Source of the DNA: Candidatus Obscuribacterales bacterium
Lineage (GTDB): Bacteria; Cyanobacteriota; Vampirovibrionia; Obscuribacterales; Obscuribacteraceae
Assembly (NCBI GenBank): GCA_949127735.1
Contig: CASBPX010000097.1
Coordinates: 1 to 38,881 of the forward strand
Length of the DNA stretch: 38,881 nt
Direction: 5' to 3'
The notes under the pieces are model-generated. The model was given only the letters and a program-made list of their open reading frames with translations. It had not been told where the DNA came from and ran no database searches. Shown here piece by piece: positions 23,300 to 32,612 of the stretch (positions are counted from its first letter, which is position 1; the number at the start of each line of letters is the position of its first letter). A program made the translations under genes and the position numbers.

Positions 23300-24100
23300 A
23301 TGACCCAATCCCAACTGACAGATCTGCCTGAAAACAAACTGCCAACGTCCAACGCATTGCCGGCCTACGAAGGCCCAACTGAACGCAAAGACAATTGGTG
23401 GGTGGAGCCTGCACTAATTGCTTTTGTTTTCACGGCTTTTGGCATTTATTCCATGTTCCGTGCTTTTGAAAATAATCTCTATGAAGTTGGTCCATATCTA
23501 TCACCCTTCTATTCGCCAAACTTGAAGCAATATGTTCCGTGGTTTCCACTTTCACCGGCTTTCTTGATTCTCTGGATTCCACTTTCCTTCAGGGCTACTT
23601 GCTACTACTATCGCAAGGCTTATTACCGGTCGTATTTCATGCATCCTCCCGCCTGCACAGTGGGCATGTTTAAAGGCAAGGGTTATACCGGCGAACAGTC
23701 ATTTCCTTTTGTTTTGCAAAATCTGCATCGCTACGCTTTTTACTTTGCTGTGCCTGTGTTGCTGATTTTGTGGGTCGATGCTTTCAACACAGTTTATTAC
23801 GAAGGCGCATTCCACATGAGTGTGCTTACCGTAGTCATGTTTGCCAATTGCGTCCTGCTGTCAGGCTACACATTTGGCTGCCACGCCTGCCGTCACATCG
23901 TTGGAGGTAAAGAAGATTGTTTCTCTTGCCCCAAGAACGAACAGAAGCTGAAGCCGGCTTTTCAGGCATGGCAACTTGTCACTAAATTCAATGAGCGGCA
24001 CCAGCAATGGGCCTGGACTTCACTGATGTCAGTGGCAATTACCGATCTTTATATCCGTTACACCTGCGTCAATCCCAGCCTGGCATTTCAAATATTTTAA
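23300..24100 (+). CDS. sdhC: Succinate dehydrogenase membrane subunit, Sdh1-type
   Basis: This 266-residue integral membrane protein precedes sdhA by 2 nt. It has about five or six hydrophobic spans (near residues 36-55, 87-105, 145-165, 175-195 and 235-250). Its polar segment FGCHACRHIVGG followed by DCFSCP has paired Cys and His. These features, its length and its position before sdhA match the large single anchor of the Sdh1-type enzymes known from mycobacteria (Rv0249c-like) rather than the paired SdhC/SdhD of proteobacteria. In that class the anchor carries quinone binding and heme ligands. The start at 23300 follows AGGAAA (9-nt spacing). The subunit links succinate oxidation to the quinone pool. 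Confidence 0.8.
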   Translation: MTQSQLTDLPENKLPTSNALPAYEGPTERKDNWWVEPALIAFVFTAFGIYSMFRAFENNLYEVGPYLSPFYSPNLKQYVPWFPLSPAFLILWIPLSFRATCYYYRKAYYRSYFMHPPACTVGMFKGKGYTGEQSFPFVLQNLHRYAFYFAVPVLLILWVDAFNTVYYEGAFHMSVLTVVMFANCVLLSGYTFGCHACRHIVGGKEDCFSCPKNEQKLKPAFQAWQLVTKFNERHQQWAWTSLMSVAITDLYIRYTCVNPSLAFQIF

Positions 24101-24102
24101 TT

Positions 24103-25926
24103 ATGACTGAATACGAAACAAGAGAACACGATGTATTGGTGATAGGCGCTGGTGGTGCCGGTTTACGCGCGGCCATCGAAGCATCTGGTCAGGGCGTCAG
24201 CGTCGGCCTGGTCTGCAAATCATTATTGGGCAAAGCGCACACAGTCATGGCTGAAGGCGGAGTGGCGGCAGCTTTGGCTAACGTCGACCCCAAAGACGGC
24301 TGGGAAACGCACTTTAAAGACACCATGAATGGTGGCAAAATGCTCAATAACTGGCGCATGGCTCAGTTACATGCGCAAGAAGCTCCTGACCGAGTCAAAG
24401 AATTGGAGCGCTGGGGAGCGGTTTTTGACCGTACCAAAGACGGCAAAATTTTGCAACGAGCTTTTGGTGGTCACACCTGGAAGCGCCTTTGCCACGTTGG
24501 CGACCGCACCGGACTCGAGATGATTCGCACTCTGCAAGACCGCGGTGTGCACCAGGGCATTGAAGTCTACATGGAATGCACCATCACCGAACTGATTAAA
24601 GACGGCGACAAGATTGCCGGAGCTTTTGGTTATTATCGCGAAGATGGTCGCTACATTCTGTTTAAGGCTAAAGCCATTGTGCTGGCCACAGGTGGCACGG
24701 GCAAAGCTTATACGATTACCTCAAACTCCTGGGAATATACCGGCGACGGTCAGGGTCTGGCCTATGACGCCGGCGCAGAATTGATCGATATGGAGTTTAT
24801 TCAATTCCACCCCACCGGTATGGTCTGGCCACCTGGTGTGCGCGGAATTCTTGTCACTGAAGGCGTTCGTGGTGAAGGCGGCATTCTCCGCAATAGCCTT
24901 GGTGAGCGTTTTATGTTCAAATATTTGCCTGAAGCAACCAGAAATGACTATGCCGCTGACGAAGCGGAAGCAGTGACCTGGGTGAATGCCGCGTTAGCAG
25001 GCAACCGCACTGATGCTCGCCGTCCGCCGGAGCTTTCTACTCGCGACAATGTGGCCCGGGCCATTTACACCGAAGTTAAAGAAGGTCGCGGATCGCCTCA
25101 CGGTGGTGTCTTCCTTGATATCAGCTATCAAGACTCGGAACGAGTGAAAAAGAAGTTGCCTTCTATGTATCACCAGTTTAAAGACCTGGCCGACGTAGAT
25201 ATCACGGCCGGACCCATGGAAGTGGGACCAACTATGCACTACACCATGGGTGGTATCAGAGTCGACGCCGAAACTCAAATGACCAGAGTGCCTGGATTGT
25301 TTGCGGCCGGAGAGTGCTCCGGTGGCATGCACGGTGCCAACAGACTTGGTGGAAACTCGCTTTCTGACCTGGTGGTCTTCGGTAAACGCGCTGGAGCGGC
25401 CGCTGCCGACTACGTGAAAACCGTTCCAAATAGCCTGAATATCGATGAAAAATATATCAAAGCCGCCGTTGCCGAAATGGAAGAACCATTCTTGCGCAAA
25501 GATGGCAAAAACCCTTACGACGTGCACAAAGAACTGAACAAAATCATGGGCACTTATGTAGGCATTTTCCGCGAAGAAAGTGAACTTGCTATTGGTGTAG
25601 CCAAGCTTGAAGAACTTAAAGAAGAAATCAAAAAGGCCGGTGCCAAAGGCAGCAAGGCATTCAATCCTGGGTGGCACATGTGCCGTGATTTGAGAAACAT
25701 GATGATTTGTTCTGAAGCCATCGCGCGCAGTGCCCTTTCTCGCAAAGAGAGTCGTGGAGCTCACAGCCGCCTCGATTTCCCAAATACTGAAAAAGAGTGG
25801 GGCACTAAAAATTCATCTTGCAGTAAAGATGAAAATGGCAATATGAAACTGGAGCACACTCCACTGCCGGAGATGCCTCAGGATTTGAAAGAAATTTTCG
25901 TTAAAAAGGAGCCCGTCAATGCCTGA
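24103..25926 (+). CDS. sdhA: Succinate dehydrogenase flavoprotein subunit
   Basis: The 607-residue subunit begins at ATG 24103, 2 nt after the sdhC stop; an upstream in-frame ATG at 24007 lies inside sdhC and was not used. The FAD-binding start is VLVIGAGGAGLRAA. KAHTVMAEGGVAAAL contains the likely FAD-attachment His46. Catalytic blocks are FIQFHPTGM, EGVRGEGGILRN, HYTMGGIRVD and AAGECSGGMHGANRLGGNSL. The C-terminal helical domain has MCRDLRNMM and ESRGAHSRLDFP. It oxidises succinate to fumarate (or the reverse) on the cytosolic face. The stop overlaps sdhB by 8 nt, so translation is coupled. Confidence 0.95.
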   Translation: MTEYETREHDVLVIGAGGAGLRAAIEASGQGVSVGLVCKSLLGKAHTVMAEGGVAAALANVDPKDGWETHFKDTMNGGKMLNNWRMAQLHAQEAPDRVKELERWGAVFDRTKDGKILQRAFGGHTWKRLCHVGDRTGLEMIRTLQDRGVHQGIEVYMECTITELIKDGDKIAGAFGYYREDGRYILFKAKAIVLATGGTGKAYTITSNSWEYTGDGQGLAYDAGAELIDMEFIQFHPTGMVWPPGVRGILVTEGVRGEGGILRNSLGERFMFKYLPEATRNDYAADEAEAVTWVNAALAGNRTDARRPPELSTRDNVARAIYTEVKEGRGSPHGGVFLDISYQDSERVKKKLPSMYHQFKDLADVDITAGPMEVGPTMHYTMGGIRVDAETQMTRVPGLFAAGECSGGMHGANRLGGNSLSDLVVFGKRAGAAAADYVKTVPNSLNIDEKYIKAAVAEMEEPFLRKDGKNPYDVHKELNKIMGTYVGIFREESELAIGVAKLEELKEEIKKAGAKGSKAFNPGWHMCRDLRNMMICSEAIARSALSRKESRGAHSRLDFPNTEKEWGTKNSSCSKDENGNMKLEHTPLPEMPQDLKEIFVKKEPVNA

Positions 25927-26728
25927 CCCTACGAATCCAGGTCGGCAAGCGACCCTCAAGGTATATAGAGGCACCAAAGAGAAAGGTGAATTTCAATCGT
26001 ATAAAGTGCCGGTGGAAGCAGGCATGGTGGTGCTTGATGCCATTCATTATATTCAACAAAATTTTGATCCTGAGCTCGCTGTGCGCTGGAATTGCAAAGC
26101 TGCCAAATGCGGCTCATGCAGCGCCGAAGTTAACGGTATGCCGTCTTTGATGTGCAAATCGAGAATGGATCAGTTCAAGCACGACGAAGATATTTGCGTG
26201 CAACCGCTAAAAACTTTCCCGATCATTAAAGATCTGGTCACCGATGTGTCCTGGAATTATGAGGTGAACAAAAAAATCACTCCTTTCTCGCCATCGCCTG
26301 ATGCTGACTGGACTATCTATCAAGAAGACATTGAGCGAGTTCAAGAATTTCGCAAGTGCATCGAGTGTTTCTTATGCCAGAATGTTTGCCATGTTTTGCG
26401 CGATCACGAGCGTAAAGACAATTTCATGGGTCCTCGCTTTATGGTGCGCGTAGCCGGCCTTGAGATGCACCCTCTCGATGAAGCCAATCGTCTCAAGTAT
26501 CTTAAAGACGAAGGTCACATCGGCTATTGCAACATTACTAAATGCTGCACTGAAGTTTGCCCCGAAGACATTCACATTACCGACAACGCCATCATTCCAT
26601 TGAAAGAACGAGTGGTAGATGAGTTCTACGACCCTCTAGGTAAATTTATTCGCAATCTTTTGGGCGGCAGTAAAAAGAAAACTATCGCAGCAACAGCACA
26701 GCCAGTTTCGATAACACCTTCTAAATAA
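25919..26728 (+). CDS. sdhB: Succinate dehydrogenase iron-sulfur subunit, Sdh1-type
   Basis: The 269-residue protein has an N-terminal plant-ferredoxin domain with [2Fe-2S] ligands C59, C64, C67 and C79 (WNCKAAKCGSCSAEV, LMCKSRMD). A C-terminal bacterial-ferredoxin domain has CIECFLCQNVCHVLRDHE and CNITKCCTEVCPEDI for the [4Fe-4S] and [3Fe-4S] clusters. The CIECFLCQ..CHVLRDH form is typical of the Sdh1-type subunit. It passes electrons from SdhA to the membrane subunit. ATG 25919 overlaps sdhA by 8 nt and has AAAGGAG upstream within sdhA. The gene ends the operon and converges with the zinc-ribbon gene after 45 nt. Confidence 0.95.
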   Translation: MPDPTNPGRQATLKVYRGTKEKGEFQSYKVPVEAGMVVLDAIHYIQQNFDPELAVRWNCKAAKCGSCSAEVNGMPSLMCKSRMDQFKHDEDICVQPLKTFPIIKDLVTDVSWNYEVNKKITPFSPSPDADWTIYQEDIERVQEFRKCIECFLCQNVCHVLRDHERKDNFMGPRFMVRVAGLEMHPLDEANRLKYLKDEGHIGYCNITKCCTEVCPEDIHITDNAIIPLKERVVDEFYDPLGKFIRNLLGGSKKKTIAATAQPVSITPSK

Positions 26729-26773
26729 TCTGGCGTGCGCAGCAACTTTAGCCGTCAATAGAAAAACCAAATG

Positions 26774-27370
26774 CTATTGAGCAGGTTCGGCCGGTGCCGC
26801 GCCATCTGCGGCGACACCTGGAGCAACAGTAGAAGTCCATGTTTGTTTGACTTTGCCGTTGACTAAATTTTTCAATTCGAAAGTCTTGATGCCGGCTTTT
26901 TCAAAATAGGGCTTAACTGGATCAACAATTGCAGTGTGAGTGTTTGGATCGGCCAGATTGACCTCTGCTTCCGCTTCTACAGAACCTTCACTAGCTTTGT
27001 CCACGTCGGCACCACCGCGCTTCCATTTAAAAGTGGTTTTACCGCCGGTGGCAGCTACGCCTTCTGTGATTTTGCTTTCCACCAAATTGCGGGCGTCCAG
27101 ATAAGTCATCTTGGCAATGGGGTCCTCTACTTGTGGTGGACGCGTGAGCAGTTGACCAACCCAGCTGTCTTTCAATAAATAACCGGCGATACCAAGAGTA
27201 ACGAGGCCTACCACCACAAAAGGCATGAGGTTCACGCTTGGCTTCTGTGCTGCGCTTTCACCGCCGAACATCTTGCTTGAGCCAAGTTTTACTCTTTGTT
27301 TGGCGCCACATGAAGGGCAAATCAGTTCATGACCGTGAAGTGGAACTTTGCAGGTAGGACAATCGTGCAT
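26774..27370 (-). CDS. Zinc-ribbon membrane-anchored protein (198 aa)
   Basis: The N-terminus is a double-knuckle zinc ribbon (MHDCPTCKVPLHGHELICPSCG), followed by a Ser/Lys linker and one membrane span near residues 48-68 (LMPFVVVGLVTLGIAGYLL). The remaining 130 residues should lie outside the cytosol and contain a mixed alpha/beta region ending in an Ala/Pro-rich tail. I start at ATG 27370 because the zinc ribbon then begins at residue 4; the frame's earlier ATG at 27406 lacks a ribosome site. The layout of cytosolic zinc ribbon, one span and extracytoplasmic domain resembles the two ends of the kinase at 2330. The function is unknown. Confidence 0.65.
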   Translation of the reverse strand: MHDCPTCKVPLHGHELICPSCGAKQRVKLGSSKMFGGESAAQKPSVNLMPFVVVGLVTLGIAGYLLKDSWVGQLLTRPPQVEDPIAKMTYLDARNLVESKITEGVAATGGKTTFKWKRGGADVDKASEGSVEAEAEVNLADPNTHTAIVDPVKPYFEKAGIKTFELKNLVNGKVKQTWTSTVAPGVAADGAAPAEPAQ

Positions 27371-27435
27371 GATAAAAGCTCTATAAGGAATAACCGAATA
27401 ACCCATATTAATCTAGCATCATGGCAAGGATTTTA

Positions 27436-27897
27436 ATGCTCACTATGTACAAGTCCAAGCATTTCATGAATATCAAGTATCTTTATCGCAGCAGCCTCAT
27501 GGCATGCCTGTTTTTGAATATTGCTCCCATGGCATGGGCATCTACGACCACTCTGGACGGTAGTTATCGATCTGTCAGCGGCTCCCGATTTGAAGCCGTA
27601 CGACTGCCGTCAGGAAAACTCAAATTTAGTGGGTTGGCCCAAAAAGGTTCACAGAGCGCTTATATTTTTGGAGTGGCTAAAAGAATCACTGATTCACAGT
27701 TTGTTTTTAAACGAGGAACTGCCCGAATTTCGCTCAAGTTTGAAAGCACGGCCAAGTTAGCAGTGGAATGCTACGGCGATTTGCAGAAGAATCTGAAGTT
27801 TGACAGCGGCGTATCAATTGCCGGAATTTACAAAAAGTCTGCCGCCAAGCCTACATGGAACGCAGACAGTGAAGACACTCCCTGGCAGTCTGAATAG
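27436..27897 (+). CDS. Small secreted protein (153 aa), unknown
   Basis: A signal peptide with a basic N-region and hydrophobic core (YLYRSSLMACLFLNIAPMAWA) is followed by a likely cut after AWA. The mature part of about 118 residues is strand-rich (DGSYRSVSGSRFEAVRLPSG, FVFKRGTARISLKFE) and has one Cys near the end. I start at ATG 27436 because AAGGA (27426-27430) lies 5 nt before it; the frame's earlier ATG at 27421 overlaps that site. It diverges from the zinc-ribbon gene and its stop lies 1 nt from that of lysC on the opposite strand. No family recognised. Confidence 0.6.
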   Translation: MLTMYKSKHFMNIKYLYRSSLMACLFLNIAPMAWASTTTLDGSYRSVSGSRFEAVRLPSGKLKFSGLAQKGSQSAYIFGVAKRITDSQFVFKRGTARISLKFESTAKLAVECYGDLQKNLKFDSGVSIAGIYKKSAAKPTWNADSEDTPWQSE

Positions 27898-27898
27898 A

Positions 27899-29185
27899 CT
27901 AAATTTCTTCGCCAAAGCTGCTGTGCATTATCTTGCTTGCTTTATCAGCGTCTTTTGCACTGACGACGCAAGTTAGTTTCATCTCGCTGGTGGCAATCAT
28001 TTTGATATTGATACCGGCTGAACCGAAAGCTTTAAAAATCGTAGCGGCGATGCCAGACTGGCCAGCCAGGCCGGCTCCAATTAAGCTGACTTTGGCAATA
28101 TCGCAATCAGAAATTACCGACGAGGCGTCCAGATCTCCTTTGATGCCTTCGAGCGTTTTTATGGTCAAATCAAGATCGGTGCTATGCACAGTAAATGTAA
28201 TGTTATTGTGACCCGCAGTTGAGTGAAAAGCCTGCATGATCATATCAATGACAATATTGTTGTCGGCCAGGGCCTGCATGATCCGGCCTGCAATGCCCGG
28301 TTTGTCCGGTACATCCATAATCGTCACACATGATTGATCTTTATCCACAGCTACGCCGCTTATGCTGCGGTAGATTTCCATATTTTCTCCTTCCCCTTGA
28401 TCAATGATTGTGCCTTCATGGTCCGGCCTAAATGTATTGCGCACGCGCAGGCGTACTTTGTATTGGCGGGCCAGTTCCACAGCGCGCGGATGCAGCACCT
28501 GAGCACCCAATCTGGCCATTTCGATAACTTCGCCATAAGAGACTCGCTTTAGCAGTCTAGCTTCGGCGATGACATTGGGATCGGCAGTATAAATACCATC
28601 TACATCGGTATAAATATCACAAACATCGGCACAGATAGCCGCTGCCAGAGCACAAGCAGTCGTGTCGCTGCCGCCGCGACCAAGAGTAGTGATATCACCA
28701 TCTGCGGTGACACCCTGAAAACCGGCCACTACTAAAACGTCATTTTCTTGCAAAGCGCGAGTCAAATTATCACTGTTTATGTCGACGATGCGGGCTTTGC
28801 TGTGCACCTTTTCAGTCAAGATACCAATTTGGCTGGCAGTAAATGAACGAGATTTGATTCCCATTTCTTTTAGAGTCATGGCCAAAAGAGTAATTGAGAT
28901 CTGTTCGCCAGTAGATAGCAACGAGTCGAGTTCACGACGATCGGGATTTTTCGCACACTGGCTGCCGAGCTTGAGTAAATAGTCAGTAGTGTCACCCATG
29001 GCTGAAACCACAACTAAAATTTTCGCACCGACTTTCAGCCTGTCTCTAACAACTTCTGCTACGTGTTGAATACGAGCAAGATTCTTAACTGACGTGCCCC
29101 CGAATTTCAGCACTGACACTGAAAGCTTATCTGCCTCAGATACCGCTGTCTTACCGCTTGCAGGCATTACTTCGGCATTATTCAT
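27899..29185 (-). CDS. lysC: Aspartate kinase
   Basis: The 428-residue monofunctional aspartokinase has the N-terminal kinase motif VLKFGGTSVKNLARI, the FQGVTADGDITTLGRGGSDT nucleotide/aspartate loop, and VCDIYTDVDGIYTADPN. Two ACT domains fill about residues 265-428 (ISGVAVDKDQSCVTIMDVPD, ISLIGAGLAGQ-like segment, MIATSEMKLTCVV), which in this family bind lysine and/or threonine for feedback control. It makes aspartyl phosphate for Lys, Met and Thr. It starts 8 nt inside the end of thrB and is the last gene of the hom-thrC-thrB-lysC operon. The two-ACT form is shorter than the four-ACT enzyme of many cyanobacteria. Confidence 0.95.
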   Translation of the reverse strand: MNNAEVMPASGKTAVSEADKLSVSVLKFGGTSVKNLARIQHVAEVVRDRLKVGAKILVVVSAMGDTTDYLLKLGSQCAKNPDRRELDSLLSTGEQISITLLAMTLKEMGIKSRSFTASQIGILTEKVHSKARIVDINSDNLTRALQENDVLVVAGFQGVTADGDITTLGRGGSDTTACALAAAICADVCDIYTDVDGIYTADPNVIAEARLLKRVSYGEVIEMARLGAQVLHPRAVELARQYKVRLRVRNTFRPDHEGTIIDQGEGENMEIYRSISGVAVDKDQSCVTIMDVPDKPGIAGRIMQALADNNIVIDMIMQAFHSTAGHNNITFTVHSTDLDLTIKTLEGIKGDLDASSVISDCDIAKVSLIGAGLAGQSGIAATIFKAFGSAGINIKMIATSEMKLTCVVSAKDADKASKIMHSSFGEEI

Positions 29186-30134
29186 AATTAGCCACCAGAC
29201 CTTTTTTATCCACCGTTAAATCTAATATTCGCGGCTTATGCTGACGTTTTTCTGCCCACTCATTTAAATAGGTTTTGATTTCAGCTTTGTATTTTTCGTG
29301 CACCAAAATTAGAATCGATGAGCCTGCACCGCTCAATACGCAGCCTAAAACCGGCATAGTAACCAGAGCACGGCGCAAGTCCGCCAGCTCAGGCACCAAA
29401 TGTATGCGATATGGTTCGTGCAGTTGATCACTGAGCGCCTCTTTGAGAATATCATCGTCGCCTTTTACCACCGCGGCAATGAGCAGGCCTGTGCGCTGAA
29501 TGTTATTGACAGCTTGCACCATTTCCACACGTCGAGGAAGCACCTGCCTGGCCTCTGCCGTTGATAATTCATACGGAGGCACCACTACAAGAGTGTGCCA
29601 TTTGTCGGGCCAGTCAAGACGCGTTGTCAGGGCGCGATGACCTTTTTGCGTGTAGCCAGAAATAATAAATCCACCCATTAAGCAAGCAGCGACATTGTCA
29701 GGATGCCCTTCCAATCTTGCGGCGGTGGCCAAAACCTGGTCAGGGTCTGGCGGAGCGGTACTGCTGAATGTCTGGGCTGCCCACAAGGCCGCTAAAATAG
29801 CCGTGCTACTGCTTCCTAAGCCGCGGGCCAGCGGAATGTCAGTTTCAATAGTAATGCGCATGCGCTCCAGTATTTTTGCACCGTCAGTCGTATCGAGGCT
29901 ACCGCCTGAGAAATTTTCACGGAAAACTCTGTAAATCAGATTTTCTTCAGTGGCGCTGAGACCTTGAGCCACAGGCCCTTTAAGAGTAATAAATGCTTGG
30001 CTGTCATTTTTCGAGGCAAGTTCGAACGTGACCGTGGTATAGACACCTAAAGCTAAACCTAAAGTGTCGAAGCCAGGGCCCAGATTAGTGGTGCTACCTG
30101 GTAATTGCATAGTCAGTTTGCGAACGCTCTTCAT
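29178..30134 (-). CDS. thrB: Homoserine kinase
   Basis: The 318-residue GHMP kinase has the homoserine-kinase entry motif LPGSTTNLGPGFDTLGLAL, the ATP-binding loop PLARGLGSSSTAILAALWAA, and the C-terminal GHMP block CVLSGAGSSILILV. It phosphorylates homoserine in the cytosol, giving the substrate for threonine synthase. ATG 30134 follows the thrC stop by 16 nt and its 3' end overlaps lysC by 8 nt. It is the third gene of a four-gene operon. Confidence 0.95.
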   Translation of the reverse strand: MKSVRKLTMQLPGSTTNLGPGFDTLGLALGVYTTVTFELASKNDSQAFITLKGPVAQGLSATEENLIYRVFRENFSGGSLDTTDGAKILERMRITIETDIPLARGLGSSSTAILAALWAAQTFSSTAPPDPDQVLATAARLEGHPDNVAACLMGGFIISGYTQKGHRALTTRLDWPDKWHTLVVVPPYELSTAEARQVLPRRVEMVQAVNNIQRTGLLIAAVVKGDDDILKEALSDQLHEPYRIHLVPELADLRRALVTMPVLGCVLSGAGSSILILVHEKYKAEIKTYLNEWAEKRQHKPRILDLTVDKKGLVANYE

Positions 30135-30150
30135 TCGGGCTTGGCTAACC

Positions 30151-31224
30151 TCAAAGTGCCATAACTTTTTTTAGTGAAGCAAGATCCGCTTCCACTGGAG
30201 TTAAATCTACCGCTGTTACTTTCTGCGCAGTGTCTGGATCTTTAAGACCATTGCCAGTGAGCACACAAGTGACCAGAGCGTTTTGAGGGATGGTACCGTC
30301 AGAAAGATGCTTGATCAAACCGGCCAGCGAGGCGGCGCTTGATGGTTCGCAAAAAATGCCTTCGGCGCTTCCTAGCATTTTGTAAGCGGCCAGAATTTCG
30401 TCGTCTGTAACTGAATCGATTTTGCCCTTCGATTCTTGTTGGGCTCGCACCGCTTCTTGCCAGCTTGCTGGATTACCAATGCGAATAGCTGTGCCGATGG
30501 TCTCCGGATTTTTGATTGGTTCTCCACGCACTATAGCCGCCGACCCCTCGGCTTCAAAGCCATGCATACGAGGGGCAGCGGCAGTGATGCCGAGCTCACG
30601 ATACAGCTTAAAGCCCCGCCAGTAAGCGCAAATATTTCCGGCGTTACCCACGGGTATACAGAGATAATCAGGTTGCCGACTAAGGTGTTCGACAACCTCA
30701 AAGGCGGCGGTCTTCTGTCCTTCCAGCCGATATGGGTTAATAGAATTAACCACAGTGACTGGAGTATGTTCAGCTAATTCACGCACCAGTTCCAGTGCTC
30801 TGTCGAAATTGCCTTTGATTGGAATAATTTGGGCACCATAGTGAATCGCCTGAGCCAGCTTGCCCAGAGCGACGTATCCGTGAGGAAGAAGCACGTAACA
30901 TTTAAGACCGGCTTTAGTGGCAAAAGCCGCCGCCGATGCACTGGTATTACCGGTAGAGGCACAGATGACAGCCTTAGCACCCTCTTCTACAGCTTTAGAA
31001 ATGGCCAGAGTCATGCCCCTGTCTTTGAAACTGCCAGTAGGGTTCAGTCCTTCCAATTTGAAAAACAGATCAAGAGTGGGACATCCGAGCATTTTGGGAA
31101 TGTTGAAAGACTGCAGCAGAGGCGTATTGCCTTCACCAAGCGTAATCACTGGAGTACTGGCCGAGACCGGCAGGTATTGACGATATTTCTCTATCAATCC
31201 GCTTTTTTTGTAGGTGGTCTGCAT
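30151..31224 (-). CDS. thrC: Threonine synthase
   Basis: This 357-residue PLP enzyme begins with the short-type threonine synthase block [11 protein letters not shown]. The PLP lysine is in [18 protein letters not shown], followed by [21 protein letters not shown]. The phosphate-binding glycines lie in CIPVGNAGN and the C-terminal [11 protein letters not shown] is diagnostic. It converts O-phosphohomoserine to L-threonine. The ATG at 31224 has GAAGG 6 nt upstream on minus. It sits between hom (40-nt gap) and thrB. Confidence 0.95.
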   Translation of the reverse strand: MQTTYKKSGLIEKYRQYLPVSASTPVITLGEGNTPLLQSFNIPKMLGCPTLDLFFKLEGLNPTGSFKDRGMTLAISKAVEEGAKAVICASTGNTSASAAAFATKAGLKCYVLLPHGYVALGKLAQAIHYGAQIIPIKGNFDRALELVRELAEHTPVTVVNSINPYRLEGQKTAAFEVVEHLSRQPDYLCIPVGNAGNICAYWRGFKLYRELGITAAAPRMHGFEAEGSAAIVRGEPIKNPETIGTAIRIGNPASWQEAVRAQQESKGKIDSVTDDEILAAYKMLGSAEGIFCEPSSAASLAGLIKHLSDGTIPQNALVTCVLTGNGLKDPDTAQKVTAVDLTPVEADLASLKKVMAL

Positions 31225-31264
31225 CGTTTACCTTCGACCTTTCTGCTTCAATATGCCTGCAATT

Positions 31265-32545
31265 TTAGCTTGCTTTATAAATTCGAATAGCACTGGATAC
31301 AGAATCTAAAAATGGACACTGCTTCAGTTCTGCTAAAGCCGCAGACATATGACCACTGGCCACGTCATGAGTCAGAATAACTATAGTGGCACGACCATCG
31401 GCCACACCACGCTGAATAATGCTCTGTATGCTGATTTTATGGTTGCCGAAAATTGTGCCTATAGTGCCTATTACACCAGGCGTGTCAGCTACCGAGATGC
31501 GCAAGAAATAAGGACTGACCCAGTCATCTGGCGAAGCTATGGTGGCCCATTCGCTGGTGATGCTGGGTTGGAAATAGCTGGCAAAATCGGGAAGTTTAAG
31601 GGCACTTTCTAAATTGATAATGTCACCAACTACAGCGGAGGCGGTGGGCAGGCTCCCTGCACCAGGGCCAACCATGATGATTTCACCGACAGCATCACCG
31701 TTGACAAGGATGCAATTACTGGAGCCCGAAACCGATGCTAGTGGATGGCTGAGTGGCACCAGTGTGGGATGAACTCGAACGGCAAGGGAGCTATTCTTAA
31801 CGTTAGGGTTGGTATTGCGCGCGGTGCCCACCAATTTTATGCGATAGCCGAATTCTTTAGCCAGAGCCAAATCATCAGGAGATATATTGCGGATGCCTTC
31901 ACGGTATATATCTTCCGGTTTGACGAAACGCTGAAAAGATAGAGCGGCCAAAATTGATAACTTATAAGCTACGTCATGCCCATCCACATCGGCCGAGGGG
32001 TCGGCTTCAGCAAAACCAAGGCGCTGGGCTTCGGCCAGAACATGGTCGTAGCTAAGACCCTTTTCTTCCATGTTCGACAAAATAAAATTGGTTGTGCCGT
32101 TGAGAATTCCTGTAACGCCGGCAAGCTGGTTAGCGCCAAGACCTCTCTGAATGGTTGATATAAGCGGAATGCCGCCGGCCACAGAAGCTTCGAAGAATAT
32201 CGTCACACCTTTTTCGCGAGCCAGCTGAAAAAGGCTGGGGCCATGTTTTGCCAGCACTTCTTTATTGGCAGTGACTACATGCTTGCGTTTTTCTAATGCC
32301 CTTCTAATGTACGAAAGAGCGGGCTCTTCGCCGCCCATAACTTCCACCAACACTTCGATTTCAGGATCGTCGATTATTTCAGAGACGTCGGTGGTTATTG
32401 GGCACTTCGCCTCTCCAGAGCGTTCCTTTTCAAGGTCACGTACAGCGATTCTCTTTAATTGCAGATGCTTGTGCTGCGCAAGAAGTTGCACCACGCCACT
32501 ACCGACTGTTCCCAGTCCTATCATTCCGAGCACTACTCGTGCCAT
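31265..32545 (-). CDS. hom: Homoserine dehydrogenase with ACT domain
   Basis: The 426-residue enzyme has an N-terminal NAD(P) Rossmann motif MIGLGTVGSGVVQLL. EVMGGEEPALSYIRRALE and VTANKEVLAKHG follow, then the catalytic GGIPLISTIQRGL and GILNGTTNFILSNM, where FAEADPSADVDGHD carries the active-site Asp and Glu. A C-terminal ACT domain (about 345-420, VADTPGVIGTIGTIFGNHKI) probably binds threonine. It reduces aspartate semialdehyde to homoserine. It leads the operon; two direct GCRGTTAAC repeats lie 68-95 nt upstream. GGAG stands about 10 nt before ATG 32545 on minus. Confidence 0.95.
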   Translation of the reverse strand: MARVVLGMIGLGTVGSGVVQLLAQHKHLQLKRIAVRDLEKERSGEAKCPITTDVSEIIDDPEIEVLVEVMGGEEPALSYIRRALEKRKHVVTANKEVLAKHGPSLFQLAREKGVTIFFEASVAGGIPLISTIQRGLGANQLAGVTGILNGTTNFILSNMEEKGLSYDHVLAEAQRLGFAEADPSADVDGHDVAYKLSILAALSFQRFVKPEDIYREGIRNISPDDLALAKEFGYRIKLVGTARNTNPNVKNSSLAVRVHPTLVPLSHPLASVSGSSNCILVNGDAVGEIIMVGPGAGSLPTASAVVGDIINLESALKLPDFASYFQPSITSEWATIASPDDWVSPYFLRISVADTPGVIGTIGTIFGNHKISIQSIIQRGVADGRATIVILTHDVASGHMSAALAELKQCPFLDSVSSAIRIYKAS

Positions 32546-32612
32546 ATATCTCGACTCCGACTTCTAGTTTCGAAGCCAATTATCGCTGATTTAGATGCAA
32601 GACGGGTCTTAA

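Noticed and set aside
24994..25764. 256-aa minus-strand ORF
   Set aside because: Wholly antisense to sdhA, with His/Phe/Ser-rich composition typical of a shadow frame.
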